Origin: Chaetoceros tenuissimus
Lineage: Eukaryota > Bacillariophyta > Thalassiosirophyceae > Chaetocerotales > Chaetocerotaceae
NCBI GenBank assembly: GCA_021927905.1
Contig: BLLK01000045.1
Coordinates: 992,001-1,056,000 of the forward strand
Length of the DNA: 64,000 nucleotides
Direction of reading: 5' to 3'
The notes under the pieces: generated by a model
Told to the model about the DNA's origin: nothing
The model's database searches: none
What the model saw: only the letters and a program-made list of their open reading frames with translations
Position numbers and translations under genes: made by a program
Part shown: positions 30,536 to 41,800 of the stretch, piece after piece
Position numbering within the stretch: the stretch's first letter is position 1
How the letters are laid out: the number at the start of each line of letters is the position of its first letter

Positions 30536-32035
30536 ATGAAGTTTTTGCTATCGAGTTTACTATTACCAGTCTCTGTTCAAGCCTTTAGCGCTACTCATGG
30601 AGCTCACAGATCCATCAGGACTGATCTTCGTGCAGAAACAAACGAAGTTATTGAAACTGTTGTTGAAGGTGTTGATGATGTCGAGAGCAAGTTGGAGCTT
30701 GAAACGAATTTTGTAGAGAAAGAGGAAGCTTCAGTAGATGAAATGCAGAATATCAAAGCAATGCATTCTTCTCCAGCAGAGTATGAAGAAGTGACATTCA
30801 AATGCGATAAAAATACTCAATTTTGGAAAGATTACAACATGGATGGAAATTACCAAGAGGCAGATTTCCTCAATGATGTTGCGACTGTATCAAGCAATTT
30901 CATTTCGAAAGGATCTGATGCAGTAGGATACTGGGCTAGACACAATGCACGTAGTGGATACTTCCTCGGTAATGCTGTTCTAGGTACTATTTCATCCTCA
31001 TTGCATGAACGTTTACGTAATGCAGAACAAGAAAATAATTTTGCCAGTGCATTTTCGGCTAAAGTCATTGCAGGTATGCTTAGTGAGGTCGCTTTATCTT
31101 ATGAACAGGATTATGAAAGAATAGAACAGGGAAAATACAAGAAGCCTTATGATATGTATACACAAAACAGACAGAACAATCCTTTCTACTTTGGCCAACA
31201 GACCTCAAGATTCATATCTGAAGCGATTGGGACTATTGCAAGAAGAAACAGAGGAACAGAAGATGATAAACGCACTTGGTTGACTGATAATCCTTCCACT
31301 GAACTTTATCCAGACTACTACAAGACTGCATTTCATTATCAAACAGATGGTTGGATGAGTCAAGATTCAGCTAATGTATACGAAACATCAACAGAAACCC
31401 TTTTTTTGGGAAGGCAAGACGCTATGCAAAGGACTGCATTGGTTCCACTTGTCGAATTTGCAAATGAAATGAAAGATATTGGGCGTCCACTCAAGATTCT
31501 AGAGGTAGCTTGTGGAACTGGTCGATTCATGACCTTTGCTCGGGATAACTTACCACTTGACACAGAATTTACTGCAGTAGATTTGTCACCTTTCTATCTT
31601 GACAAAGCACGTGATAATGACAAAAATTGGAGAAACATTCGCAAAGGAAGCGAGAGTAGCGACACCAAGATTGCCCCTGCAACATTTATTCAGGCAAAGG
31701 CAGAAGATCTTCCTTTTGAAGATGAAGAGTATGATGCTGTCATATGCATGTATCTTTACCATGAGATCCCGAGAGAAATTCGTGCAAAAGCAAGTGCTGA
31801 AATGGCAAGAGTAACAAAGAAGGGTGGAAAAGTCATTCTGACTGACTCATACCAACTTGGAGATCGTCCAGGAATGAATCCCTTCATGAAAAATTTCGAA
31901 AAAATGAACGAACCTCATTATGTTGATTTCATCGAAGATTTTCTTCCTCTTCATTTTGAAAAGGAGGGCTTGGTCCCTGATGCCAAAATTTTTTGCAGTA
32001 GAACCAAAACTCTGTCATTTACAAAGCCAGAGTAA
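30536..32035 (+). CDS. Plastid-type SAM-dependent methyltransferase
   Basis: A 499-residue protein. The ATG at 30536 gives a signal peptide (MKFLLSSLLLPVSV) ending in QAFSATH, a diatom plastid cleavage motif, followed by an acidic region. Residues about 320-490 form a class I methyltransferase of the UbiE/type-11 group: motif I LEVACGTGRFM, motif II AVDLSPFYLDKAR, the QAKAEDLPFEDEEYDAVICM segment, and RVTKKGGKVILTDSYQLGD. The region in between (residues 90-310), with ESALSYEQDYERIEQGKYKK-like helices, is not recognised and may give substrate specificity. In plastids such enzymes methylate quinones, tocopherols or lipids; the actual substrate cannot be read. No intron is needed. Confidence 0.8.
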   Translation: MKFLLSSLLLPVSVQAFSATHGAHRSIRTDLRAETNEVIETVVEGVDDVESKLELETNFVEKEEASVDEMQNIKAMHSSPAEYEEVTFKCDKNTQFWKDYNMDGNYQEADFLNDVATVSSNFISKGSDAVGYWARHNARSGYFLGNAVLGTISSSLHERLRNAEQENNFASAFSAKVIAGMLSEVALSYEQDYERIEQGKYKKPYDMYTQNRQNNPFYFGQQTSRFISEAIGTIARRNRGTEDDKRTWLTDNPSTELYPDYYKTAFHYQTDGWMSQDSANVYETSTETLFLGRQDAMQRTALVPLVEFANEMKDIGRPLKILEVACGTGRFMTFARDNLPLDTEFTAVDLSPFYLDKARDNDKNWRNIRKGSESSDTKIAPATFIQAKAEDLPFEDEEYDAVICMYLYHEIPREIRAKASAEMARVTKKGGKVILTDSYQLGDRPGMNPFMKNFEKMNEPHYVDFIEDFLPLHFEKEGLVPDAKIFCSRTKTLSFTKPE

Positions 32036-32688
32036 TCTCGATAGGTGCATTGGTTGTTGGTAGTAACTTGGGTTATTTCGTATATTTCTAGACTCCTTGT
32101 GCAAATACTTCGTCTATATTTAAAAATAATTGTTATCTATTCAAGAAGAATTAGCTTTATTTTAAAACTAATCCATCATGAATAAAATATGGCCCCATAC
32201 CTAATACGAGGTTGCATCAGTCAAAATTCTTTCTTTGGAGAAGTTTCCAAGTTGAATTTTTTTCTTTTGGAAAGTCATGTCAGTTGTAGGTGTCATCGGG
32301 CTATTTTGCTCATGACTCACGAGGGCATTGAATTTGACTGATGGCATCTTCCTTCGGCCGCAGAGCTTGTGTGTGTTTGTGTGAAAGAGGAAGAACAACG
32401 CCTTATTATGTGTCACTATTGCCTCATAATTAACTCTTCATTTGTGTATCTAGTCTTCAAGCCAAAGGATAAATTATTACACATAACACAGCTCCGCAAT
32501 CTTGTCTTCTCTACCAGTGAGCACTAAATTCCCCCGATAGAGAAAAAAGGATCAATATTGACAGATTCATAAGAAAGAACAATCGTATCATACTCCAGGT
32601 CTTCACACAATAAATAGAAAGTATTGGGAGTTTCAGTCACAAGTTACAACCAACATAATCTACATCACATCATCAATAGTGTATCAAT
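32036..32688. other. Intergenic region
   Basis: 653 bp. A 71-codon minus-strand frame (32201-32416) was judged random. The last 60 bp before the next gene are A/C-rich, typical of leaders here. Confidence 0.6.
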
Positions 32689-35268
32689 ATGGAGATTATG
32701 AACGATAGATTACAGTTCAATGATCGCTTTGCTCAACAAAATCGTGCAAATCGTGTTGATGAGAATGGACAACAAGAAATGCAAGGAGCTGAACATGAAC
32801 AAGAAGCTCAAGAACCGGGAAATGATTCATCACCACAAGCAGAATTGAACATAGATAGCAGACCTAATTTGGGCCATGTTACTAATAGTCAGAATGCGGC
32901 AAATCGACGAGTTCGTCGACCTAGAAGCCCGGTCCAAAGAAGAACTGCCAATCCACACTGTTTTGCTCAATTGTACGTGCTCTTTTCAATTTTTGTTGCA
33001 CTCTTGGCTGTTCTATCTCCACCTAGTAGAATAGAGCATCATCATAAGCACAAGATTCAGACAAAAGGAAGTGCGGTATTCCATGGAGATATTCATTCTT
33101 CTGTACGAAAAATGTTGGAAAACGATGGAGATGAGACTAATCAAGGCAAATTTACATTCGTCGAGAACACAGCATCAGATGAAAAACCCAGTAGTGCAAT
33201 TTTTAATATATTTCAGAAAGATAGCAAGCACGATTCAAAGAATGAGCTTTCACATCTTCCTCAATGGTTGCGTTGGGTCGAGGTATTTATTCCAAATCCA
33301 AAGGATGACAAGACTTGTGCTCAAAGTACGGCAAATGAACACCGCAGCCTGTTTTCTCGGATTCTTAGAAAATTTGTGGATCCTGCTTTGTTAGAATTTT
33401 GGGCATCATATAAAAATGATACTTGGAGAGATCAATTTAGTGAAGTTGCATTTGGTATAGTTGACAAAGTTTTGACGTCAACACCTCGAGTTGTCACCAT
33501 CATCAATCTACTACTTGCTGTCACCTACCTTCTCCATTCTGTCGTCGCAAATTTCTTTTTGCGTGGGGCGACAGCGATAGTTGAAGACGGCGTAGAAAAT
33601 CATGTAAGAGTCGAGAACGCATCACTTATGAGTGTTGGTGTGGGAACATCTGCATTGGATCGATTACATAGGAGTGGAAGAGAAAGGCTTGGTGGATACT
33701 TACTATTTAAACTTCTACTCATTACCGCAGTCGTCGAACCAGATGTATTGGATCTACTCATCCTACTGACGTGGTACACATTGCTAGCTTTCTTGCGAAG
33801 TCTTTCCTATCTTGCAGGTATCACAACCTCGCATACAGCTGCTTCGGGGCAAACTCCACATCGTGGAGTCCTCAAATTATTAGTCATGGTGTTGATTTGT
33901 GATATTTGTGCAGCGACAACGTGTGCTGCATTATTTCACGGAGCAGGGATCGGAATGGTCCTGTTACTCAACTGCGACTGTGTATTACTTTCACTGGATG
34001 TATGTACTCATCTCGCAAGGTTCACTCAACAAATTTTAAATGAGAAACATGAGCAGTACATGGCCTACCTTGAGAGGTCACAAATTCAACTTCATGAACA
34101 ATTTAGGAATGTTGATGATGATGAATATGACAGTGATGATTTAGATGAGGAATTTCGTGAACAAGCTCGTCGTATCGACCACGAAATGGAGTCAAAGGAG
34201 AGTACAAATACAACAAGACTGGCGGCTATTGACTATTTGGCATTCATTCTTGAACTCTTTTCCCTTTCAGTAACAATTATCCACTTTCTTCATGTCTGGG
34301 TATTACATGGTTTAACTTTCAATCTCGTTGATGGAGTCCTTGCCCTTCATCTCCATTCTGCAATTTCGGCTTATGGGAAAAAGATTCACGAGCGCCGAAA
34401 CCACAATAGAATCGCGAAAGAACTTGATACATTCTTCCGGGATGCAACAGATATGGAACTAGAAAAGGCTTCCAGTGCTGGAGATGTATGCTGTATCTGT
34501 CTTGGTACGATGTCAATGGGGAATGTAAAGAAGGTAGGCTGTGGTCATCTTTACCATACACACTGTCTTCGAGAAGTTGTCGAACGTGCACATTCATTTG
34601 AAGCAGCACGTTGTCCTTTATGTCGGGCTTCCGTTGTTGATGGCAAGCAATACCCAGAAAGTAATAATGTAGGACCAGGCTTTCCTCTGAATTTTGGTGG
34701 CAACAACACTGTAGCAGGTAATGAAAATGAAGGGAACAATGATGCTAACGATAATCAAGTAGAGGCAGTCAGAGCACCAGTACCAAATCTTGGTCAACAA
34801 AACGAAAGAGCACTCTTCAGATTATCAACAGAAGGATTGTTTCCGCAATGGCTTCCGATACCACAATTCTCCTTCGAAGTAGTGAGGAGATTTCCTCCAG
34901 GAATGCCAGAATTAGACACACCAAATGTTGAGAATGATCGCCAAGATGAAGCGCCGGCACAATTGAATCCTGGTCCAGAAGTGCAAGAAAGAGATGAACC
35001 TTCTATATGGCGCAGAATATTAACAATGGCAGGAGCCTTGCCAATGTCACAAGAAGAGGAAAACTCCGCACTAGCATCATTAGTTGACATGTTCCCACAG
35101 TACAATCGTGATGATTTACTCCGAGAATTGAGAGATCGTGGATCAGCAGAAGCAGTGGTCGAAAGTGTCCTAGGGGGATCATTCATAGGTGCCCAAGTGG
35201 GCATCAGAACAGAAGTGGTAGCAAACAATGATTTGAATCAACAGCCTGGTGAAGATGGATCTGAATAA
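32689..35268 (+). CDS. gp78/AMFR-like membrane RING-H2 and CUE ubiquitin ligase
   Basis: An 859-residue protein with the architecture of ER-associated degradation E3 ligases of the gp78 type. After a Gln/Asn-rich N-terminus come hydrophobic segments near residues 93-110, 262-290, 340-380, 395-440 and 510-560. A RING-H2 finger follows at residues 600-650 (VCCICLGTMSMG, GCGHLYHTHC, RCPLCRA, with the C-H-H-C core). A disordered Asn/Glu stretch leads to a CUE domain at about 785-835 (LASLVDMFPQYNRDDLLREL with VESVLGG). RING plus CUE behind a multi-spanning region is the gp78 layout; Hrd1 has no CUE. It probably ubiquitinates misfolded ER proteins or, in diatoms with a periplastid ERAD-derived import machine (SELMA), could act there; the latter is inference. 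Confidence 0.85.
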   Translation: MEIMNDRLQFNDRFAQQNRANRVDENGQQEMQGAEHEQEAQEPGNDSSPQAELNIDSRPNLGHVTNSQNAANRRVRRPRSPVQRRTANPHCFAQLYVLFSIFVALLAVLSPPSRIEHHHKHKIQTKGSAVFHGDIHSSVRKMLENDGDETNQGKFTFVENTASDEKPSSAIFNIFQKDSKHDSKNELSHLPQWLRWVEVFIPNPKDDKTCAQSTANEHRSLFSRILRKFVDPALLEFWASYKNDTWRDQFSEVAFGIVDKVLTSTPRVVTIINLLLAVTYLLHSVVANFFLRGATAIVEDGVENHVRVENASLMSVGVGTSALDRLHRSGRERLGGYLLFKLLLITAVVEPDVLDLLILLTWYTLLAFLRSLSYLAGITTSHTAASGQTPHRGVLKLLVMVLICDICAATTCAALFHGAGIGMVLLLNCDCVLLSLDVCTHLARFTQQILNEKHEQYMAYLERSQIQLHEQFRNVDDDEYDSDDLDEEFREQARRIDHEMESKESTNTTRLAAIDYLAFILELFSLSVTIIHFLHVWVLHGLTFNLVDGVLALHLHSAISAYGKKIHERRNHNRIAKELDTFFRDATDMELEKASSAGDVCCICLGTMSMGNVKKVGCGHLYHTHCLREVVERAHSFEAARCPLCRASVVDGKQYPESNNVGPGFPLNFGGNNTVAGNENEGNNDANDNQVEAVRAPVPNLGQQNERALFRLSTEGLFPQWLPIPQFSFEVVRRFPPGMPELDTPNVENDRQDEAPAQLNPGPEVQERDEPSIWRRILTMAGALPMSQEEENSALASLVDMFPQYNRDDLLRELRDRGSAEAVVESVLGGSFIGAQVGIRTEVVANNDLNQQPGEDGSE

Positions 35269-35375
35269 ATGTACAATATATTGAAAATCACTATGTGCTA
35301 TGGTACAAGATTATTACATTTCATAATTATATCATAAACGTTATTTTTCTGAACAAAAAGGAAAATCACATAAAT

Positions 35376-35855
35376 CTATGGCACAAGATCATTACCATCT
35401 GGACCAATGCATCCCTTTGTTAAAATGGCATTTCCATAAGGTCTTCTTTCAAGAGTTTGAACGACAGCAAAGCATGTTCTTGCCTCATCGTAAAAAGAAA
35501 ATCTTTCAATTGGTTCTACTTTTGCTTTTGGGGAATGCTTGTGAATTGATTCCTTCATTAAATCCAAAACCTCTTGACCTTCCTTTGGCAATTCCACTCC
35601 TTCTTGAGGTGACATATATCCAACTTGCCGTTCTTCAAAGAAATCAAGAGGAAGAAGATCACATATTGAATCCAAAGCCTGAGGTAGGTCAACTCCAGAT
35701 AAAATGATGTGTTTCTTCGAAGTAGTTTTAGATGCCACTTCTGCTGCAGGAAAATTGCAGTCACAGACGCATAGCTTATCTCCATGGCCCATAGAACGAA
35801 GGACATGGAGCAGGTCAGGAGTCAAAATAGGCGGGATTTTCTTAAGCAGACCCAT
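35376..35855 (-). CDS. FUOM: Fucose mutarotase, RbsD/FucU family
   Basis: A 159-residue protein matching animal FUOM from end to end. FUOM speeds interconversion of the alpha and beta anomers of L-fucose, feeding fucose salvage. The start MGLLKKIPPILTPDLLHVL is followed by MGHGDKLCVCDCNFPA (catalytic His in GHGD), LLPLDFFEER, IERFSFYDEAR and YGNAILTKG, all in the family order. It is intronless. Fucose is a known component of diatom extracellular polysaccharide, so a salvage role is plausible. Confidence 0.93.
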   Translation of the reverse strand: MGLLKKIPPILTPDLLHVLRSMGHGDKLCVCDCNFPAAEVASKTTSKKHIILSGVDLPQALDSICDLLPLDFFEERQVGYMSPQEGVELPKEGQEVLDLMKESIHKHSPKAKVEPIERFSFYDEARTCFAVVQTLERRPYGNAILTKGCIGPDGNDLVP

Positions 35856-36180
35856 TCGTTGTTATCTCTATACGAATAAAAGACGCTGTTGTTTGAATAA
35901 GTTCTATCAAAATGAGTGTAGACAACTGAAGATTTTTAATTTGCAGGAGTTTATTTTGAAGATGCAAAGATCTACCTGAGGCAGCAAGCAGCAAGGTCAT
36001 TGTCATTGATGAATGAGATCCGCCATTTAGGTCGGCTTTTGTAGGACCTCAAGAGTCTATGATTGTCACATGTACTATTTTAGACAGAAGGCAATTTTTT
36101 GTTTTCCTTTTTCCTTTCCGAAAAGAAATCGATATATCGATATTCTCTTGAGTATACATAACACTTGTAACACCCATTGA
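35856..36180. other. Intergenic region
   Basis: 325 bp between FUOM start and the 3' end of the FSH1-like gene. It contains ATCGATATATCGATAT near 36128-36143, a short palindromic stretch; otherwise nothing. Confidence 0.6.
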
Positions 36181-37242
36181 TTATTGATTTATTTGATTAT
36201 TTTCGACACGATCTTGAGTTGGAAGCTTGAATTCTTCTGGACAAGGAGCGCCGCCCGATTGAACAAATTCTTCTGAACGGAAAGCATCTCTGTCTCCAAC
36301 GTAGCCTCCTACTAACGTCCCGCCTCTTTTGCCATCAGGCATTATCATGGCCATCAAAGCTTTTGGTGGATTCTTCCTTATTTCCTCACTGACCACTTCG
36401 AGAGCCTTTTCTTCTATCCTTGCAAGTTCCATTTTCGTTTTTTCTAATTCAACCAGTGCGTCATTTGCATGCTTTGATCCTTCTATATCTTTGTCATTAG
36501 TAAACGTTGTCTTCGTGGTTGCTACTATCGAATTCTTTTGCTTTACTAGGAACTTCCCCAAAATATTCATTAACTTTGCGTCAATCCTACTACCACTGGT
36601 AAATGATTGCTCTGCATTGCTGTCTGCAGAGTCACCTCCATATCTTTTATACAATTTCCTGGATTCCGATTCATTGCCACTTGTGTTGAAGATATGCAAA
36701 CTAGAAATTTGACAAGCATCTACAAATTCTCTTTCAGCTTCATCTGTTTCTTTTGTTGTGTTCTGACCTTCTGAAAGAATATCTTTCCCATTGATAAAAA
36801 TCCCGAATCGCAAACCTTCAAACATGAGCTTTGTATTATTTTGTTCATTATCATCATTAGAGAGTAAATCTTCATATCTCAACAAAGGCAATAATGCTGC
36901 TACAGTTGCACCTTGTCCAATACCCAAAACGCCATGAAAAGGATTGGAATAAAGTGAATGCGACCAAATCTGTCTCAAATGTAAAATAGATGCATCAAGT
37001 CCTATTTTTTTCATAGCATCATCTTTTCCAGAATAATACCACACGCGGTCAAGATCATCTTTGTCTATTTCATTTGCTTCATCAAGGTCTGATGTTTGTG
37101 GCAGGATATGAGGAGAGTTTACAAATGACAATTCAATCTTATTTTTGTGATGAAGCCTTTCGCCGAGTTGTTTGAGCTCGTTGATGAGTCTCACTGCCGA
37201 CGAACTTTCATCGTGTAAGCATAGGACTCGAATCTTCATCAT
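36181..37242 (-). CDS. FSH1/OVCA2-type hydrolase-like protein lacking the catalytic serine
   Basis: A 353-residue protein. The N-terminal 200 residues resemble FSH1-family alpha/beta hydrolases: IRVLCLHDESSS at the first strand, a proline/acidic loop, then HGVLGIGQGATVAALLPLL, the nucleophile elbow, followed by FGIFINGKD. In the family the elbow reads GFSQG, with Ser as nucleophile; here residues 107-111 are GIGQG, so the serine is replaced by Gly. A clear C-terminal catalytic His is also not seen. The protein is therefore probably not a serine hydrolase. The last 150 residues add a coiled coil (LVELEKTKMELARIEEKALE) and a Gly-rich segment (GKRGGTLVGGYVGDRDAF) not known from FSH1. Function unknown. 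Confidence 0.7.
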   Translation of the reverse strand: MMKIRVLCLHDESSSAVRLINELKQLGERLHHKNKIELSFVNSPHILPQTSDLDEANEIDKDDLDRVWYYSGKDDAMKKIGLDASILHLRQIWSHSLYSNPFHGVLGIGQGATVAALLPLLRYEDLLSNDDNEQNNTKLMFEGLRFGIFINGKDILSEGQNTTKETDEAEREFVDACQISSLHIFNTSGNESESRKLYKRYGGDSADSNAEQSFTSGSRIDAKLMNILGKFLVKQKNSIVATTKTTFTNDKDIEGSKHANDALVELEKTKMELARIEEKALEVVSEEIRKNPPKALMAMIMPDGKRGGTLVGGYVGDRDAFRSEEFVQSGGAPCPEEFKLPTQDRVENNQINQ

Positions 37243-37558
37243 TTATCATTCAGAAAGTGAGTAGTTTGTTGTGGTATACATGGCCTACTTCAAAATATTG
37301 ATGCTTGTTGCTGTGTGGTGGTGGCTTTTTTTGCTGTGCTCAGTATTCATGAGTACGTACGCAGCATTAGAAAAAGGTCCTAATCGTCAGTCCGTAATCC
37401 GTCAACCAAAATACCTAAGTACAACATTCCAATCCGTAATAGAGAGGTCGATTTCATTTTACTTTTCTAATACCATTGTCTAATACTATTGGAACAATCC
37501 CTTTTGCATTTGAATGAAGCCCGAGCGATAAGGTACTCATTTTGTTACAGCTTTCGTA
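37243..37558. other. Divergent intergenic region
   Basis: 316 bp. A 70-codon hydrophobic plus-strand frame at 37271-37483 (WWWLFLL) has no homologue that I recognise and was not called. Confidence 0.5.
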
Positions 37559-38731
37559 ATGAAGTCAGGTGCTGTCTCGAAGCACCGAGCTACTCGTAAA
37601 CGCGTCTACTACTATGATGGAACTCATCCAGAAGTGCGATACATACACTGTATGAATCATCGATGTAGTCGAAAGAGTTTGGACATGACGAAGATGATTC
37701 CATGTAAAGGAGGCTGTCAAACATTTCATTTTTGTTCCAAGAAATGTTCGCATCAGCGACATCAATGTGGAAAGATAAAATCATTGAGATCGAATATTGA
37801 GGCTCTAGAACAGAACGCGGATCTTCTGTTAATGCTATATGAGAAAAAGAATATTGGAAACATTAACAAGAGACGGCATCCTGTTATATTTTCATATCTG
37901 TCATCGAGATTTAAGCTTGCAGTGGAATTGTCAAAAGTCGCCAAAGAATTTCAAACGAATTACCATTTTGATGAAGCCTTATCCATCATGCAGAATTGCT
38001 TGCGGTGTTGCCATCGTCATCTCCATAATAGCCCAGAGTTGAAGCAGTGGTGTAGACATTTTGCAGCTTGTCTCTTGGATTGTGGACGTATAGAGCATTC
38101 CATCTCTTTTACAACTTATATGCTTGGACAGCAAGTCAGCAATACAATAAGCGATGTGGACGAATGGATTTATCCCACGCCAACTTCGACTGCTTTGAAT
38201 ATAGAGCCCAAGTTGCTTCAAAAAGTTGACTTCTTCATTTTCTTCGTGCTTTACATTACCCGACTGAAGCAATTGCTATCTTTGACATTAATAAGACAAT
38301 CCATGATTTGCTTTCAAGGTACCGATTGCTACAAGATGATTGCAGGTCTAGAAAGTGCGGGGCCTCTTTGCCTTTTGATGGAATACTTGCTTCCATTTCA
38401 CTTAGTTCAATATATATCCTGGGATAATTTTTTATCATCGTGTGAAGAAATGCATGAAAATGTAATGCAAATGACGCGAATTATTTATGAAAAGAATCCA
38501 AAAATTATGCAACAAATGCAGCAACTGCTTACTCTTCAAGGAGGAGAAGTTAAAGTACAGGATCAGAAACAAGATAAGAAATCTGCATCGAAGACTAGAA
38601 TTTCTAGAGATGAGAATGAAGTCGATATGTTCGTGACAAGATGTAAATATTCAATACTTTCTATGCCTGATTTGGACGTTTGGTTGAAATATGCAATACA
38701 GAAAGTAAAGAACAATACTGTAAATAAATAG
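37559..38731 (+). CDS. MYND-like zinc finger protein
   Basis: A 390-residue intronless protein. Residues about 28-72 hold a MYND-like finger: HCMNHRCSRKS, IPCKGGCQTFHFCSKKCSHQ and RHQCGK, with the usual F-C-x3-C...H...C ending but a C-x4-C first pair instead of C-x2-C. MYND fingers bind proline-rich partners. The rest is helical and may form TPR-like repeats (KEFQTNYHFDEALSIMQNCL, CRHFAACLLDCGRIEHS). No SET domain is present, so it is not an SMYD methyltransferase. The family is expanded in algae; the function of this member is unknown. Confidence 0.75.
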   Translation: MKSGAVSKHRATRKRVYYYDGTHPEVRYIHCMNHRCSRKSLDMTKMIPCKGGCQTFHFCSKKCSHQRHQCGKIKSLRSNIEALEQNADLLLMLYEKKNIGNINKRRHPVIFSYLSSRFKLAVELSKVAKEFQTNYHFDEALSIMQNCLRCCHRHLHNSPELKQWCRHFAACLLDCGRIEHSISFTTYMLGQQVSNTISDVDEWIYPTPTSTALNIEPKLLQKVDFFIFFVLYITRLKQLLSLTLIRQSMICFQGTDCYKMIAGLESAGPLCLLMEYLLPFHLVQYISWDNFLSSCEEMHENVMQMTRIIYEKNPKIMQQMQQLLTLQGGEVKVQDQKQDKKSASKTRISRDENEVDMFVTRCKYSILSMPDLDVWLKYAIQKVKNNTVNK

Positions 38732-38836
38732 CATAGTAGTGTAGTGATAATTCTTCTACTCAATGAAAGTGCATGTAAACATTGTCTATATTTATCACCA
38801 AATTAAACCTAACTGAATCATTAAATGATTTCTGAA

Positions 38837-41800
38837 CTAATATGCCTCAGCATGCATAAATAGAGAAGCAAATGCGTGAGCACCACAGCGCATGTGATTG
38901 TCATCAAACAACTGTACACTTCGCCATCCCTTTCTCATACAATCCAGTGGGACAGCTGCTGCCGCAATGAAATCTTCAGCTCCTTCGCCATTGTAATCCC
39001 ACACCGAAAACATGACTACTGCACTCTCTGGATATTTGATATCTGTAAATTTGATCACTCGTGTGTTATCTTCATCAATGTCCCATACAGGATTCAGCCC
39101 ATTCTTATTAACCTTTTCAGACAACTTCACCGTCTGTTCTGTGACACCACCATCATAAAGAGTCACCCGTACCCTTGGATTGAGGCTACCTGAGTATTCT
39201 TTCTTGCGAGTTTTTGGTAGATTGTATCCACTCAAAATCTTGAATTGCCAATTTTGCATAGGTTTTGGTGCACTGATTCCCCGTAATGCAGGTGGCTTCA
39301 ATACATATCCACATGAACCATTCACACGAAAGCGACCGTCATTGACAAGGACAAACGCATCTGATACTTGACGGTTCATTGATACAATTTGAGATCCAAG
39401 AGACCATGCCATTACTGGATTGAAGTTACTAGAGTTGTGTCGAAGCTTCTTGTGCCTCGACGGAAATGTTCGCAGAATATGGTTCTGGCTGAACTCTTTG
39501 AGATTGTATTCATAAATTCCTTCGTCATTCGTCAAGAATTGTAACATTTTACCCTCGGAGATGCTATGCATTACTCTTTTTGGAAGGATTAGACTCTCTT
39601 CCCAGTACTTCAACTTCTGACTTTCGAATAGACTCAACTTGCCCAGCGATGGGTCAATCTCGATAGCCATGACCTTGCGCTTCTGGTAGTCTTCTGCCTG
39701 TCTCAATCGAGCAGCTGCTTTTTCTGCTTCATTTCTAAGTTCTTCAGATGCCTTTTTGGCTTCTTTTGCTTCTTTCTTCAAGTTCTGGAGACGTTCATAT
39801 GCAGTTACCGCACTATCCTTCAAAACATCATCAGCATTTTGTCTTTGCTCAACTTTCTTCGCTTCATTCTTTGCCTTTTCAAGAGCATCTGAGTTTTCAT
39901 TCAATGTAGCATTCGCTTCTTTAAGTCGATTGTCTGCCCACTTGTAGTTTTCTTGAGCCTGTCTAAAGATAATCTCAGCCTTGTTCAGTTTCGCTTTCAA
40001 CCTTTCAGCATTAGAGACAATCTCATTCACTTCCTCTTCTTTAATACCGTCAGTAAATTTATGTTGAAGTTCTTCATACTCTTTCTTCAGATTCTGTATG
40101 TTGGTTTCACATTGATTGACAGCATTTTCGGCATTTTCACTCGCATCTTCGCGCATTTTAGCAGCATAACGTTCCTCTTCCACAAGCTGCTCCAACTGAT
40201 CAACATAGTTATCGCACTTATCCACATATTCCTTCGCTCTTCTCATCACCGGCTCCATATCTTTCAATTCAAGTTTTGCTTGATCAAGCTTGCTTTTTAG
40301 TAGAGATCTTCTTTGGACCAACTCATCCTTACTTGATTTGAGTTTCTGAAGCTTCTCGTTCATGGAAATCTGCTTATCTACCTCAGCTCTGTGTTTCTTC
40401 AATGTAGATCCGTCAGTGAGAGCTCCTCTTCTTGCCTGCTTCTTCTCTACCTTATACATGTGACTGTCTTCAATCATGTTGATTTCGTTAGTGATTCGTG
40501 CATGCTCTGCTTTCACTACAGCAATCTTCTTATCCCAAGGTACTATTTCTTTATTAATAATCCCTATTTCTTCACTGTAGTTGAAAATTTTGTCACGTAT
40601 CTCGTTTTCTTTTTCAAATAAATCCTTCTCTTTTGATTGAGCCTTCATTTGTTGATCTTTGGCCTTTGTCAGAGTTTCCTCTGTTTCAACAGCTTTCTCT
40701 TCACTAATTTGGTGCTCAGATTGTGCAGTAGCAAATGCAGTTTCTGCTTGTTTCTTCTTGATAATTGCATCACGCAAATCATCTTCTACAACGCAATATC
40801 TGTAACCTGGCTTGAACTTGTCAAACTCTTGCTGTCTCTTTGTGAAGTTCGCAGATGCAACAGCAAGCATTTTCCCAGCTTTCTCAAGGGATTCTTCAGC
40901 TTGTTTATGTTCGTTCAGGGCAATATCAATCGTGGAAGAATAAAAGTTCTCGACCTCAACTCCATCCTCGACTACTTCATCCTCTTGCTCCTTCAATTTT
41001 TTATTCACGTTGGAAATGCTTCTTTTGGCTAGCATACTATCCTCTAGAATTGTCTTTTCCTTATCATGACGCTTCTTTTCCTCGTTAAAGTCTCTCAAGT
41101 CCTTTATCAAGTTTCCAGGATTAAAATGATCGACTGAAATGTTGTAGGGAAACAGAAAATGAGTCAACACAAGAAAGCAATAGATTGGAAAACGACATGA
41201 AATATTTCGTGGTTCTCACCATTGATGTCCATATTTCCAAATTCGAAGACATAGTAAGATTCGACAGAATCACGAGATCCATCACTAGCCAAGCTCATTG
41301 CTGCATCCCGGTCATCATGATCAAGATAAGTACTACCACCCACTGTTGTCTCCTCTCCATCAAAACTAGCAGCCCAACCAAGAAGTTTAGAGAAAAAGCC
41401 TTTCTTTGACTTTTTTGACTCTACAGTATACATGGATCGATCAGCAACACTTGCTGTCTCAACGGTTCTACTAGCCCCAGAAGATTCATCTTCAAATTGA
41501 TCAGATTCATGTGAATCAGCAGCCGGTACTTCTACCACTGGATCTGGAATATTAAATGTCACAGTGTGTTCAGGAGTTTTTGCTCTTCCATTCTTTTGGC
41601 GCAACTTTCTTTCTGCATAAGACACATTAACTTCAGCCTTTTGCATAATCTTCTCCGTGAATTCTTTAGCTCGAGTCACCTTTACATTAATGTTGAATGC
41701 TTTCTCTTCAGCAGCATCAGCAGCTTTCTTAGCACGATTCAATTCAATAGTAGCATTTTTCACAACTTCAGCAGGATCACCAGTGAGATCTCTAGTACTA

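Noticed and set aside
32201-32416. A 71-codon minus-strand frame in the spacer before the gp78-like gene
   Set aside because: No homology or splice signals; judged random.
37271-37483. A 70-codon plus-strand frame rich in Trp and Leu (WWWLFLL)
   Set aside because: Looks like a chance frame in the spacer before the MYND gene; no matching motif.
38837-41170. A separate SMC/myosin-like coiled-coil gene
   Set aside because: The C-terminal third holds the PLC Y box and C2 domain, and the 86-bp intron restores frame with the X-box part, so it is one PLC-like gene.
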